Source: Bufo bufo (Eukaryota > Chordata > Amphibia > Anura > Bufonidae). From it: a stretch of 64,000 nucleotides of DNA. Positions 51,740-63,240 of the stretch are shown in pieces. The position numbers were made by a program, and so were the translations under genes. The first letter of the stretch is position 1. Each line of letters begins with the position of its first letter. The notes under the pieces were generated by a model that saw only the letters and a program-made list of their open reading frames with translations, had not been told where the DNA came from and did no database searches. The stretch is from positions 784,864,772 to 784,928,771 of the forward strand of contig NC_053389.1 of the NCBI RefSeq assembly GCF_905171765.1. Direction: 5' to 3'.

Positions 51740-51812
51740 CGCCCAACGTGGGGCTCGAACCCACGACCCTGAGATTAAGAGTCTCATGCTCTACCGACTG
51801 AGCTAGCCGGGC
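51740..51812 (-). tRNA. tRNA-Lys (CTT), fourth copy
   Basis: Reverse complement identical to the other three, with intact A/B boxes and anticodon CTT. On the minus strand GACTCATTTTTT follows, providing a terminator. Its downstream flank matches that of the third copy. Confidence 0.97.
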
Positions 51813-52317
51813 TGCTGTTCCTTTAACCCCTTAAGGACTTAGGGCGTACCGGTACTTCCTAAGTCTAAATCGCGATTGCCGCCCGGTGAGGGTTAATCGC
51901 AACATGATGTCTGCTGAAATCATTCAGCGGGCATCCTGTCACAACGCCGGGGGGGGGTTCCGTGACCCCCCCCCCCCTTCCCCCGTGTCGGTGATCGCCG
52001 CAAACCGCAGGTCAATTCAGACCTGCGGTTTGCGGCTTTTACCTATTGCGGTGGTGGCGTGTGGCGGTGCCATCGAGTCCCCATACAGCTGTAGGGGGGA
52101 CCCGATGGCATGAAAGGCAGCGCGATGTCTAAGGAAGGCATTGCGCTGCCGTCCGGTGAGGAGCCTGAAGCTGTATGAGTAATACACACAGTATTACTCA
52201 TACAGCCAATGCATTCCAATACAGAAGTATTGGAATGCATTGTAAAGGAATATACCCCCCAAAGTTCAAGTCCCAAAGTGGGAAAAAAATGGGGAAAAAA
52301 AAAGTAAAAAAAAATAG

Positions 52318-52334
52318 GGGGGGGGGGGGGGGGA
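52318..52334. repeat. Poly-G run
   Basis: 17 consecutive G. Confidence 0.95.
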
Positions 52335-52776
52335 AGTATACATATTAGGTATCTATAAACATATCACAGGACCTAACCCCTCAGATGAACACCGTAAAAA
52401 ATAAAAACTGTGCTAAATAAACCATTTTTTGGTCACCTTACATCACAAAAAGTACAACAGCAAGCGATCAAAAAGGCGTTTGCCCACCAAAATAGTACCA
52501 ATCTAACCGTCACCGCATCCCGCAAAAGATGAGCCCCTACCTGAGACAATCGCCCAAAAAAATATATATATATGGCTCAGAATATGGAGACTAAAACATG
52601 ATTTTTTTGGTTTCAAAAATATTATTGTGTAAAACGGCTGCACACCATTATATATACAAACAATAGAGCTAGGAAATGGGGGTCATTCTAGATAAAAGTG
52701 GTACAATATTGGTATACTCATTTATAGTCGGTATTGTACCACTTTTATCTAGAATGACCCCTATTTCCTAGCTCTA

Positions 52777-54339
52777 CAGGGAGTGCAGAATTATTAGGCA
52801 AGTTGTATTTTTGAGGATTAATTTTATTATTGAACAACAACCATGTTCTCAATGAACCCAAAAAACTCATTAATATCAAAGCTGAATATTTTTGGAAGTA
52901 GTTTTTAGTTTGTTTTTAGTTTTAGCTATTTTAGGGGGATATCTGTGTGTGCAGGTGACTATTACTGTGCATAATTATTAGGCAAATTAACAAAAAACAA
53001 ATATATACCCATTTCAATTATTTATTTTTACCAGTGAAACCAATATAACATCTCAACATTCACAAATATACATTTCTGACATTCAAAAACAAAACAAAAA
53101 CAAATCAGTGACCAATATAGTCACCTTTCTTTGCAAGGACACTCAAAAGCCTGCCATCCATGGATTCTGTCAGTGTTTTGATCTGTTCACCATCAACATT
53201 GCGTGCAGCAGCAACCACAGCCTCCCAGACACTGTTCAGAGAGGTGTACTGTTTTCCCTCCTTGTAAATCTCACATTTGATGATGGACCACAGGTTCTCA
53301 ATGGGGTTCAGATCAGGTGAACAAGGAGGCCATGTCATTAGATTTTCTTCTTTTATACCCTTTCTTGCCAGCCACGCTGTGGAGTACTTGGACGCGTGTG
53401 ATGGAGCATTGTCCTGCATGAAAATCATGTTTTTCTTGAAGGATGCAGACTTCTTCCTGTACCACTGCTTGAAGAAGGTGTCTTCCAGAAACTGGCAGTA
53501 GGACTGGGAGTTGAGCTTGACTCCATCCTCAACCCGAAAAGGCCCCACAAGCTCATCTTTGATGATACCAGCCCAAACCAGTACTCCACCTCCACCTTGC
53601 TGGCGTCTGAGTCAGACTGGAGCTCTCTGCCCTTTACCAATCCAGCCACGGGCCCATCCATCTGGCCCATCAAGACTCACTCTCATTTCATCAGTCCATA
53701 AAACCTTAGAAAAATCAGTCTTGAGATATTTCTTGGCCCAGTCTTGACGTTTCAGCTTGTGTGTCTTGTTCAGTGGTGGTCGTCTTTCAGCCTTTCTTAC
53801 CTTGGCCATGTCTCTGAGTATTGCACACCTTGTGCTTTTGGGCACTCCAGTGATGTTGCAGCTCTGAAATATGGCCAAACTGGTGGCAAGTGGCATCTTG
53901 GCAGCTGCACGCTTGACTTTTCTCAGTTCATGGGCAGTTATTTTGCGCCTTGGTTTTTCTACACGCTTCTTGCGACCCTGTTGACTATTTTGAATGAAAC
54001 GCTTGATTGTTCGATGATAACGCTTCAGAAGCTTTGCAATTTTAAGAGTGCTGCATCCCTCTGCAAGATATCTCACTATTTTTGACTTTTCTGAGCCTGT
54101 CAAGTCCTTCTTTTGACCCATTTTGCCAAAGCAAAGGAAGTTGCCTACTAATTATGCACACCTGATATAGGGTGTTGATGTCATTAGACCACATCCCTTC
54201 TCATTACAGAGATGCACATCACCTAATATGCTTAATTGGTAGTAGGCTTTCGAGCCTATACAGCTTGGAGTAAGACAACATGCATAAAGAGGATGATGTG
54301 GTCAAAATACTCATTTGCCTAATAATTCTGCACGCAGTG
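52777..54339 (-). mobile_element. Tc1-like transposon, nearly intact
   Basis: 1563 bp flanked by TA (52775-52776, 54340-54341). TIRs CAGGGAGTGCAGAATTATTA and (reverse) CACTGCGTGCAGAATTATTA. Different family from the element at 47192. Confidence 0.95.
53105..54121 (-). pseudogene. Tc1-like transposase with one nonsense codon
   Basis: The minus-strand frame from the ATG at 54119-54121 to the stop at 53105 is 339 codons. It is in phase throughout except for a TGA at 53612-53614. The N-terminal HTH (LTGSEKSKIVRYLAEGCSTL) and VLWTDEMR lie before the stop. FMQDNAPSHA and DLNPIENLW lie after it, so the DD34E residues are all present. TGA could come from CGA by a C-to-T change. Confidence 0.93.
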
Positions 54340-54613
54340 TATTGTTTGTATATATTCAGGGCCGGCGCCACCAGTAAGGCGACTTAGGCAGTCGCCTAGG
54401 GCGCCATTTAGCAGGGGGCGCCCGTTGCAGTGTAAAAAAAAAAAAAAAAAGTTGGTTATATAAGTTTGGCCGGCGGCGCCCCTCATGCTGCGCCTCCTGA
54501 GCGGCTGAGCGCTTGCCGCTCTAAAGAATCTCCGGCCGCCGGCTCAGTGCTGCACAGCCAGCCTGCGCCTGCTGTCATTCTGTGTCTGCTCTGTGCTGTG
54601 TCTGTGCCGTGGG

Positions 54614-54772
54614 CGTGGCCGAGCTCTGTTGGGTCCGCGGTACAGGAGCTTTTGTTTCCTGTACCCGGCCGGACTGACAGGAAGTGCTCACTTAGTGTGC
54701 ACTTCCTGTTAGTCCGGCCGGGTACAGGAAACAAATGCTCCTGTACCGTGGACCGAACAGAGCTCGGCCACG
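54614..54772. repeat. Near-perfect hairpin, arms ~70 bp
   Basis: Arms beginning CGTGGCCGAGCTCTGTT and ending AACAGAGCTCGGCCACG, loop about 18 nt. Only a few mismatches. Confidence 0.92.
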
Positions 54773-54787
54773 CTACACTAGAGGTGA

Positions 54788-55925
54788 CGGGGGGAGGGGG
54801 GCTGGCTGGCTGCAATGAGAGTGACAAGGGGGGGGGGGGGGCTGGCTGCAATGAGAGTGACAAGGGGGGGGCTGGCTGCAATGAGAGTGACAAGGTGGGG
54901 GGGGCTGGCTGCAATGAGAGTGACAAGGTGGGGGGGGGCTGGCTGCAATGAGAGTGACAAGGGGGGGCTGGCTGCAATGAGAGTGACAAGGGGGGGGGGC
55001 TGGCTGCAATGAGAGTGACAAGGGGGGGGGCTGGCTGCAATGAGAGTGACAAGGGGGGGGGGCTGGCTGCAATGAGAGTGACAAGGGGGGGCTGGCTGCA
55101 ATGAGAGTGACAAGGGGGGGGGGGCTGGCTGCAATGAGAGTGACAAGGGGGGGCTGGCTGCAATGAGAGTGACAAGGGGGGGGGCTGGCTGCAATGAGAG
55201 TGACAAGGGGGGGGGGCTGGCTGCAATGAGAGTGACGAGGGGGGGGCTGGCTGCAATGAGAGTGACAAGGGGGTGGCTGGCTGCAATGAGAGTGACAAGG
55301 GGGGGGCTGGCTGCAATGAGAGTGACAAAGGGGGGGGGGCTGGCTGCAATGAGAGTGACAAGGGGGGTCTGGCTGCAATGAGAGTGACAAGGGGGGGGGC
55401 TGGCTGCAATGAGAGTGACAAGGGGGGGGGCTGGCTGCAATGAGAGTGACAAGGGGGGGGCTGCAATGAGAGTGACAAGGGGGGGGCTGCAATGAGAGTG
55501 AAAGGGGGGGGCTGCAATGAGAGTGACAAGGGGGGGGGCTGCTGCAATGAGAGTGACAAGGGGGGGCTGCAATGAGAGTGACAAGGGGGGGGGCTGCAAT
55601 GAGAGTGACAAGGGGGGGCTGCAATGAGAGTGACAAGGGGGGGGCTGCAATGAGAGTGACAAGGGGTGGGCTGCAATGAGAGTGACAAGGGGGGGGCTGC
55701 AATGAGAGTGACAAGGGAGGGGGGGGGCTGCATTGAGAGTGACAAGGGAGGGGGGGCTGCAATGAGTGTGACAAGGGAGGGGGGCTGGAATGAGTGTGAC
55801 AAGGGAGGGGAGGGTAAAATGAGAGTGACAAGGGAGGGGGGTGGGTAAAATGAGAGTGACAAGGGAGGGGGGGGTAAAATGAGTGTGACAAGGGAGGGGG
55901 GAGAAGAGAGTGACAAGGGAGTCCC
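54788..55925. repeat. G-rich minisatellite (GCTGGCTGCAATGAGAGTGACAAGGGGGGG)n
   Basis: About 1.1 kb, roughly 35-40 units of 25-33 bp. The GCTG prefix is lost in the right third, and units degrade to GGTAAAATGAGAGTGACAAG at the end. The long Pro/His/Ser frames on the minus strand are artefacts. Confidence 0.96.
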
Positions 55926-56462
55926 CAGAGCCAGACCAAGAGCCATACTGCAGCCAGAGACCAGATCATCTTATTGTCCTGGTGGTAAGTAGACAATGCA
56001 ATATGTTTATTATGTAATTGTTTAGTTATTAATACTACATTGGAGACTAATTTACCTCACATTTAGGGTCCATTCACACATCCATGTGTGTTTTGCGGAT
56101 CCACAAAACACGGACAGCAGCAATGTGCGTTCCGCATTTTGCGGGCACTAAGAGAATATGCCTATTCTTGTCCGCTATTGCGGACAAGAATAGGACATGT
56201 TCTATTTTTTTTCAGGATCGGAATTGCGGATCCCATAGAAATGTATGGGTCCGCAATTCCGTTCCGCAAAAAGAGACAGCTACAAGAAGCTGGATTAAAC
56301 CTAAGGGAAACATAGCAGTTCTTTTAATTTAAAAGCTGAGAAAGGGGTGGAACATATGTGATGTCATTATATGGGCAGATCATCTGATAAGGGGGGGGGG
56401 GGGGGCAGCAATTTTTATCTTGCCTAGGGCGGCAAAAATCCTTGCACCGGCCCTGTATATAT

Positions 56463-56620
56463 CAGGGGTAGGCAACCTCCGGCACTCCAGCTGTTGTAAA
56501 ACTACAACTCCCAGCATGCATACTTGCTCTGCTTTTCTAAGAACTCACATAGAAATGAATGGCGCATGCTGGGAATTGTAGTTTCACCACAGCTGGAGTG
56601 CCGAAGGTTGCTGATCCCTG
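56463..56620. mobile_element. hAT-type MITE
   Basis: Ends CAGGGGTAGGCAACCTCCGG and (reverse) CAGGGATCAGCAACCTTCGG. Flanked by identical 8-bp GTATATAT (56455-56462, 56621-56628). Related to 31148-31284. Confidence 0.93.
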
Positions 56621-56685
56621 GTATATATAATGGTGTGCAGCCATTTTGTTTTTGTAATTGTGTAAAACTTACATAAATAAATAAA

Positions 56686-57620
56686 AAAGTATACATATTG
56701 GGTATCGCCGCGTCCGTATCGACCGGCTCTATAAAAATATCACATGACCTAACCCCTCAGATAAACACCGTAAAAAATAAAAACTGTGCTAAATAAACCA
56801 TTTTTTGTCACCTTACATCACAAAAAGTGTAATAGCAAGCGATCAAAAAGTCATATGCACCCCAAAATAGTGCCAATAAAACCGTCATGTCATCCCGCAA
56901 AAATCATACCCTACCCAAGGTAATCGCCCAAAAACTGAAAAAATTAGGTCTCTCAGACTATGGAAACACTAAAACATGATTTTGTTTGCTTCAAAAATGA
57001 AATCATTGTGTAAAACTTACATAAATAAAAAAAATTATACATATTAGGTATCGCAGCGTCCGTAATAACTTGCTCTATAAAAATATCACATGACCTAACC
57101 CTTCAGGTGAATACCGTAAAAAAAATTAAAATTAAAACTGTGTAAAAAAAGCCATTTTTTGTCACCAAACATCACAAAAAGTGTAATAGCAAGCGATCAA
57201 AAAGTCACACGCACCCCAAAATAGTGCCAATAAAACCGTCATCTCATCCCGCAAAAATCATACCCTACCCAAGGTAATCGCCAAAAACTGAAAAAATTAT
57301 GGCTCTCAGATTATGGAAACACTAAAACATGATATTTTTTTTTTATTTAAAAAAAAAAATCATTGTGTAAAACTTACATAAATTTAAAAAAAGTATACAT
57401 ATTAGGTATCGCCGCATCCGTGACAACCTGGTCTATAAAAATATCACATGATCTAACCTGTCAGATGAATGTTGTAAATAACAAAAAATAAAAACGGTGC
57501 CAAAACAGCTATTTCTTGTTACCTTGCCTCACAAAAAGTGTAATATAGAGCAACCAAAAATCATATGTACCCTAAACTAGTACCAACAAAACTGCCACCC
57601 TATCCCGTAGTTTCTAAAAT
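56686..57620. repeat. ~345-bp tandem satellite-like units
   Basis: GTATACATATT-type starts near 56690, 57036 and 57393 give periods of about 345-357 bp. Each unit carries ATCACATGACCTAACCC, the CACCGTAAAAAA block and AGCAAGCGATCAAAAAGTCA. A further copy begins near 52337. Confidence 0.9.
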
Positions 57621-58506
57621 GGTGTAACTTTTTTGGAGTTTCTACTCTAGGGGTGCATCAGGAGGGCTTCAAATCGGACATGGTGTCAAAAAAAAAACAG
57701 TCCAGCAAAACCTGCCTTCCAAAAACAGTATGGCATTCCTTTCCTTCTGCGCCCTGCTGTGTGCCCCAACAGCGGTTTACGACCACATATGGGGTGTTTC
57801 TGTAAACTACAGAATCGGGGCCATAAATATTGAGTTTGGTTTGGCTGTTAACCCTTGCTTTGTAACTGGAAAAAAATTATTAATATGGAAAATCTGCCAA
57901 AAAAGTGAAATATTGAAATTGTATCTCTATTTTCCATTAATTCTTGTGGAACACCTAAAGGGTTAACGACGTTTGTAAAATCAGTTTTGAATACCTTGAG
58001 GGGTGTAGTTTCTAGAATGGGGCCATTTTTGGGTGGTTTTTATTATGTAAGCCTCGCAAAGTGACTTCAGACCTGAACTGTTTTTGAAAATTTCTGAAAA
58101 ATTTCAAGATTTGCTTCTAAACTTCTAAGCCTTGTAACATCCCCAAAAAATAAAATATCATTCCCAAAATGATCCAAACATGAAGTAGACATATGGGGAA
58201 TGTAAAGTAATAACTATTTTTGGAGGTATTACTATGTATTATAAAAGTAGAGAAATTGAAACTTGGAAATTCGCAATTTTTTTTACAACTTTTGGGTAAA
58301 TTTGGTATTTTTTTATAAATAAAAATGAAATTTTTCTACTTCATTTTACCAGTGTCATGAAGTACAATATGTGACGAAAAAACATTCTCAGAATGGCCTG
58401 GATAAGTCAAAGCGTTTTAAAGTTATCAGCACTTAAAGTGACACTGGTCAGATTTGCAAAAAATGGCCAAGTCCTTAAGGTGAAATAGGGCTGAGTCCTT
58501 AAGGGG
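57621..58506. repeat. Right part of the TTAA composite element
   Basis: Contains TTTTTTGGAGTTTCTACTCT, CGACCACATATGGGGTGTTT and AGGGGTGTAGTTTCTAGAAT blocks that recur in inverted orientation at 61.8-63.2 kb. No coding support. Confidence 0.7.
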
Positions 58507-58510
58507 TTAA

Positions 58511-58901
58511 GATTTGGGTTGTTTTGCTAGCAGGTTTCTCCCAATTCCCTTTTTCCCCCATCATGATCTAATTTAGGCAATGACTTTACACAAGCTTGTA
58601 AGATGAATACGGGCTATATAATGAAGGTTTTATTAATCGGCACAGCCAGGCATGTTAGCCTGATATAATTCATTTTCCATGTTCAAGTATAGATCTGTGC
58701 ATGATTTGATAATAGTGTTGAACACAGTTTAGAAGGGCACTGACATGGGGGCATAAAACATGCCTGTTGGTCACTTCGTTTTTGTATAGAAGACACATTG
58801 ATGTTTCTATGCCTCGAAATACCAACTCGGGTAGAGTTACCAACTGTTATATAGAATTACTCTTAAAGGAAGGTTTTTCCAAGGTTTAAAAAAAAAAAAT
58901 G
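58511..58901. other. Repeat-unit remnant
   Basis: 58575-58690 is a diverged copy of the tRNA-associated unit at 43140-43230. No tRNA remains. Confidence 0.5.
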
Positions 58902-60170
58902 TTTTCTCGCCCATATTCATTGGGGGACACAGAAACCGTGGGTATAGCTATGTCCTCTAAGAGGCGTTGACACAAGTACAAGCTGTTAGCTTCTCCCCTG
59001 GCAGCTATACCCCCTCCAGCCTGGAGAGAGAGAGCTTCAGGTTTTTCTAGTGTCAATAGGAGGCAAGACCTCCCTGCTCTGCAGGGAAGCTCCTGAAGAT
59101 TTTTTATTTTAGTTTATTGTTTTCTCTTCTAGGCGGGAAACAGTGGTCGCCTCGCCTCCCTGTTCTCCCGGGGGGAGCACGCCAGCGTTGGTCCGCCACG
59201 CTGCCTCCTCCCCCCACAAGAAGACAAGGTAGACCAGGGCAGCCTCGCTCCACTGCATCTCGCCAGCCAAGGGGTCACCTAGGTCTGACATAGAGAAGAC
59301 CCTCCTGCCACTCCGGTGCCTGCTGCTGAGGAGGTGACCCTGCTGGAGAAGGTGACCTTATAGGCCCACTTAGGGAGGGTGATGCGAAGATGAGGGGAGT
59401 ACGGGACTAGGTGAGTATGTTGACCCCCTCCCTTCCTATTAAAGGTTTCTACAAAAAAGGCTCCCTCCTTAGCCAGACACGGGCTTCATTTATCACTAGC
59501 CCAGCTTCCAACAGTCTTCCTACCCTCCCCCTCTGTGCCATCGGTACTCGGGCACATAAGGGGGTTAATGGCCAGGTCCCCGCAGGCACTATTAAACAGC
59601 GGGCGACCGTGCGCACTGCTTTGGTCGGGTGTGGAGAACGGATGCAGAGTGCCTGCGCAACTAAACTCTGACCTCACGCTTAGACGCCCCCTTGCTTCCG
59701 CTCCCCAGCGATAATCATCCCCTGGAAGCGGGCGCCTAAGAGTGCGCCGCTCCAGGAGGCTAACGCAAGCACTGGGTCCGGACACCATAAAATCTTGCCC
59801 CGCCTTCACTCCGGCCCGCGCTCCCGTCATGCGTGCGCATTTCTCTGGGGTCTGGCGCCATTCACTTACAGTGATGCACTGGTGTGTGGTGAACGCGCTG
59901 CCCCTCGGCCAGCCTTGCTCAACAGTGTTGTCCCCGCAGCCCTCGGTGCTCCGGCCGTACAGTCGGCCGGGTCCCATAACTTTAGGCCCCGGCTTGTGGC
60001 CTACTAGCCCGCAATCCCCAATTCTTCCCGCCTTGCCTTCCCCTCCCCCAGTAGCTCGCAGAGCCCCGCCCTTGGTCTTCAGGCAGTTAACCCTTCCTGG
60101 TCAGCCATCATTTGAGGCTGGCACAGGATTATATGGGTTTCTTGCTGCAGGGCTTTAATGTTGAGGGATT
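58902..60170 (+). mobile_element. DIRS-like element, 5' fragment
   Basis: Begins TTTTCTCGCCCATATTCATT and matches, with divergence, the left terminal repeat and 5' region of the 21520 element (GGGGACACAGAAACC; CAGGGCAGCCTCGCTCC). It ends before any gag, RT or recombinase sequence. Right boundary approximate. Confidence 0.8.
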
Positions 60171-60849
60171 CAACTCCTCTGCCTCCTGCCCAATTGAGGT
60201 GGGCATCCCAGTTTTTTATTAATAATTTTTTTTTTATGTCACCCCCAGCTCTGTGAGAAGGTCTGTTAGACGTTCTTCGCTACCTCTTGCATTAAGTTCT
60301 TTGTTTTGGTTTCACTTTGTCATCTCCTTTCCTTCTCCCAGCTGTCATCTATTTGCACTGATTGTCTCCCTTTATATTCCCTCCCATACTGCCTCACTTT
60401 GCGGTTTATACTTCTTCCTGGATGAGTTGTTCACTGCTGGATGCTCCTTTTCCTGATTCCTCAGATAAGTCTGTTTCCTTTATTTGTGTTTACTTGCTGG
60501 CTTGATTGTAGGTGACCCTGACTACCGTCCGTATTAAGTGCAGGGAGCCGCTGGTCGTGTCCCCTCACTATTATAGGGTTTTCAGGTGTCAGATAGTATA
60601 AGGTACGTGGACATGCAATCATCTACCACAAAGATCTTTGCATGGGCATAGCAGTCAGGGAGAGCTCTAGGGGTTTTATAGGGCTCACCCATATGCTCCT
60701 TAGTTTGGGATCAAGCCAGTCGGATGTTTATTTATAAGATCCAGCTTTCTGCAACACTATCCGTGACATTAAATTAATAAATACAAATAAGTCCATTCGG
60801 GGCCCCCCCCCCCCCCTCAGTCCTCATCACTGCAAGTCCCCCCTGTCTG
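60171..60849. other. Unassigned sequence
   Basis: No recognised gene or TIR. Contains a short C run at 60805-60818. Confidence 0.45.
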
Positions 60850-61440
60850 TATCAGACTGGGCCCGTGTCCTATCACGGTCAAAGGAGGACCCTTCAGTTT
60901 TCCATTCACCCTCCGGGGTCGGTTTGGTTAATAAAGCGCTGGTAGATCTCTCTATCTTTCCATTCACCCTCTGGGGCCATTTGGTTGCCTGCGCAATCCA
61001 ATTGTGTGCATCCAGACCTTCCCAATCACCCTCCGGGGTCGTTTGGTTGATAAGCACCACCTGCGCAATCCGATTGTGTACATCCGGACCTTCCAAATCA
61101 CCCTCAGGGGTCATTTGGTTGATAAAGCGCTGACTGCGCAATCCAATTCTGTACATCCGGACCTTCCCAATCACCCTCCGGGGTCGTTCGGTTGATAAGC
61201 ACCACCTGCGCAATCCAATGGGGGATATCCGGACATTCCCAATCACCCTCCTGGGTCGTTTGTTTGATGAGCACCGCCTGCGCAATCCAATGGTGGATCT
61301 TCGAACTTTCCCAATCCACCCTCCGAGGTAGTTTGGTTGACAAAGGACTGCCTGTGCAACCCAATGGAGGACCTCTGAAAAATTCCCAATCCACCCTCCG
61401 GGGTCGTTTGGTTTATGTAGCTCCGCCTGCGCAATCCGGT
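60850..61440. repeat. 72-75 bp minisatellite
   Basis: About eight units. CAATCCRATTGTG starts at 60994, 61066, 61139, 61211, 61283, 61357 and 61432. Each unit includes CCAATCACCCTCCGGGGTCG and TTTGGTTGATAA. Confidence 0.93.
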
Positions 61441-61839
61441 GAGTGAACCTCTGTTCCAATATGTGTCTTCAACAATATGTAGTGCGTACACCATGGCACG
61501 TAATATTGTGATTACGTTCCAGCAAGTCGAGTGTTACACTGACTCTATATTCCGTATCCAGCATTCCTGAGGTGGGAAATGGTTGTACTGGCACTCTGGT
61601 TTAGCATTGCAGCGTGTTCTCCTCCGCTGGTGCGGATTGTACGCTGGTACTAGCGTTCGCAGTCGCTGCAGTGGGGCATTCCCTCAGGTAGTGGTTCTAC
61701 CCTGACGCTGGCTTGGCTGTTGTTCTTGTTCAACGCCCTTCCCAGGTGGAGTGTTTAAGGTTAGCTCTCCTTCCCTGGGGCAGTGGGGCAGGACTCCTTC
61801 AAAGTTTCAGTTTCTCTACTTCTGTAATACATAGTAATA

Positions 61840-63240
61840 CCCCCAAAAATTGTGATGACTTTACATTCCCCATATGTCTACTTCATGTTTGTAGCATTTT
61901 GGGAATTATATTTTATTTTTTGGGGATGTTACATAGCTTTGAAGTTTAGAAGTAAATTTTTTAATTTTTCAGAAATTTTCCAAATCCCACTTTTTATGGA
62001 CCAGTTCAGGTTTGAAGTCACTTTGTGAGGCTTACATAATAGAAACCATCCAAAAATGACCCCATTCTAGAAACTACACCCCTCAAGGTATTCAGAACTG
62101 TTTTTACAAACTTTGTTAACCCTTTAGGTCTTCCACAAGACTTCATGGCAAATAGACATAAAATTTAAGAATTTAGATTTTTTTGGAAAGTTATAATCAA
62201 TTTTTTCCAGGAAAAAAACAAGGGTTAACTGCCAAACAAAACTCAATATGGGTTGCCCTGATTCTGTAGTTTTCAGAAACATCCCATATGTGGTCGTAAA
62301 CTACTGTATGGGCACACGGCAGGACATAGAAGGAGGGGAACGCCATATGGTTTTTGCAAGGCAGATTTTGCAGGACTGGTTTTGTTTATACTATGTGCAA
62401 TTTGAAGCCCCCCGTTGCACCCCTAGAATAGAAATTTCAAAAAAGTGACTCCATCTAAGAAAGTACACCCCTCAAGGTATTTTAACTTTGTTAACCCTTT
62501 AGGTGTTCCACAAGAGTTAATGGCAGATGGAGAAACAATTTAGAAATTTCTATTTTTTGGAAAATTTTCCATTTTAACCCATTTTTTCCAGTAATAAAGT
62601 AAGGGGTTAACTGCCAAACAAAACTCAATATGGGTTCCCCTGATTCTTTAGTTTGCAAAAACACCCCATATGTGGTCGTAAACTACTGTTTGGCCAAACG
62701 GGAGGACATAGAAAGAGGGGAACGCCATATGGGTTTTGGAAGGCAGATTTTGCAGGACTGGTTTTGCTTATACCATGTCCCATTTGAAGCCCCCCGTTGC
62801 ACCCCTAGAATAGAAATTCCAAAAAAGTCACTCCATCTAAGAAATTACACCCCTCAAGGTATTCAAAACTGGGTTTACAAACTTTGTTAACCCTTTAGGT
62901 GATCCACAAGAGTTAATGGCATATGGAGAAACAATTTAGAAATTTCAATTTTTGGGAAAATTTTCCATTTTAACTCTTACTTTATTACTGTAAAAAATGG
63001 GTTAACAGCCAAACAAAACGCAAATGGGTTGCCCTGATTCTGTAGTTTGCAGAAACACCCCATATGTAGTCGTAAACTACTATTTGGCTAAACGGCAGGA
63101 CATAGAAGAAGGGGAACGCCATATGGTTTTTGGGAGGCAGATTTTGCTGGACTGGTTTATTTACACCATGTACCCTTTCAAGCCCCCTGATGCACCCCTA
63201 GAGTAGAAACTCCATAAAAGTGACCACATCTAGGAAACTA
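61840..63240 (-). repeat. ~385-bp tandem units, inverted relative to 57.6-58.4 kb
   Basis: TGCCCTGATTCTGTAGTTT-type blocks at about 62252, 62637 and 63032, and CTACACCCCTCAAGGTATT-type blocks at about 62083, 62464 and 62846. The family matches the right part of the TTAA composite element. Short ORFs over it repeat in register and lack family support. Confidence 0.85.

Larger units (their letters stand above)
54357..56455. mobile_element. hAT-like non-autonomous element with minisatellite core
   Basis: Ends CAGGGCCGGCGCC and (reverse) CAGGGCCGGTGC. 8-bp flanks TATATATT / TATATAT(A), allowing for the MITE inserted in the right flank. Contains a long hairpin (54614-54772), the G-rich minisatellite and a MITE-like block (56069-56310). 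No transposase. Confidence 0.8.
52636..56642. repeat. Palindrome split by three insertions
   Basis: The left arm (52636-52711) is inverse to 52730-52776 and then, after the Tc1, to 54340-54356. It resumes after the hAT-like element and MITE at about 56629-56642. The hinge is near 52712-52729. Confidence 0.85.
51823..58510. mobile_element. Composite TTAA-bounded element with nested insertions
   Basis: Starts TTAACCCCTTAAGGACT and ends with its exact inverse AGTCCTTAAGGGGTTAA. The interior has about 345-bp tandem units with GATCAAAAAG and CACCGTAAAAAATAAAAACT. A Tc1, a hAT-like element and a MITE were inserted later. No transposase of its own, so it is probably non-autonomous. TTAA ends point to a piggyBac or Kolobok-type system; this is inference. 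Confidence 0.75.

Noticed and set aside
54483..55996. 400-490 codon Pro/Leu/Ser/His frames on the minus strand
   Set aside because: By-products of the G-rich minisatellite; several minus-strand frames are open.
62248..63206. Repeated ~60-86 codon frames in the satellite-like units
   Set aside because: Similar because the DNA repeats; the frames shift between units and lack any recognised family.
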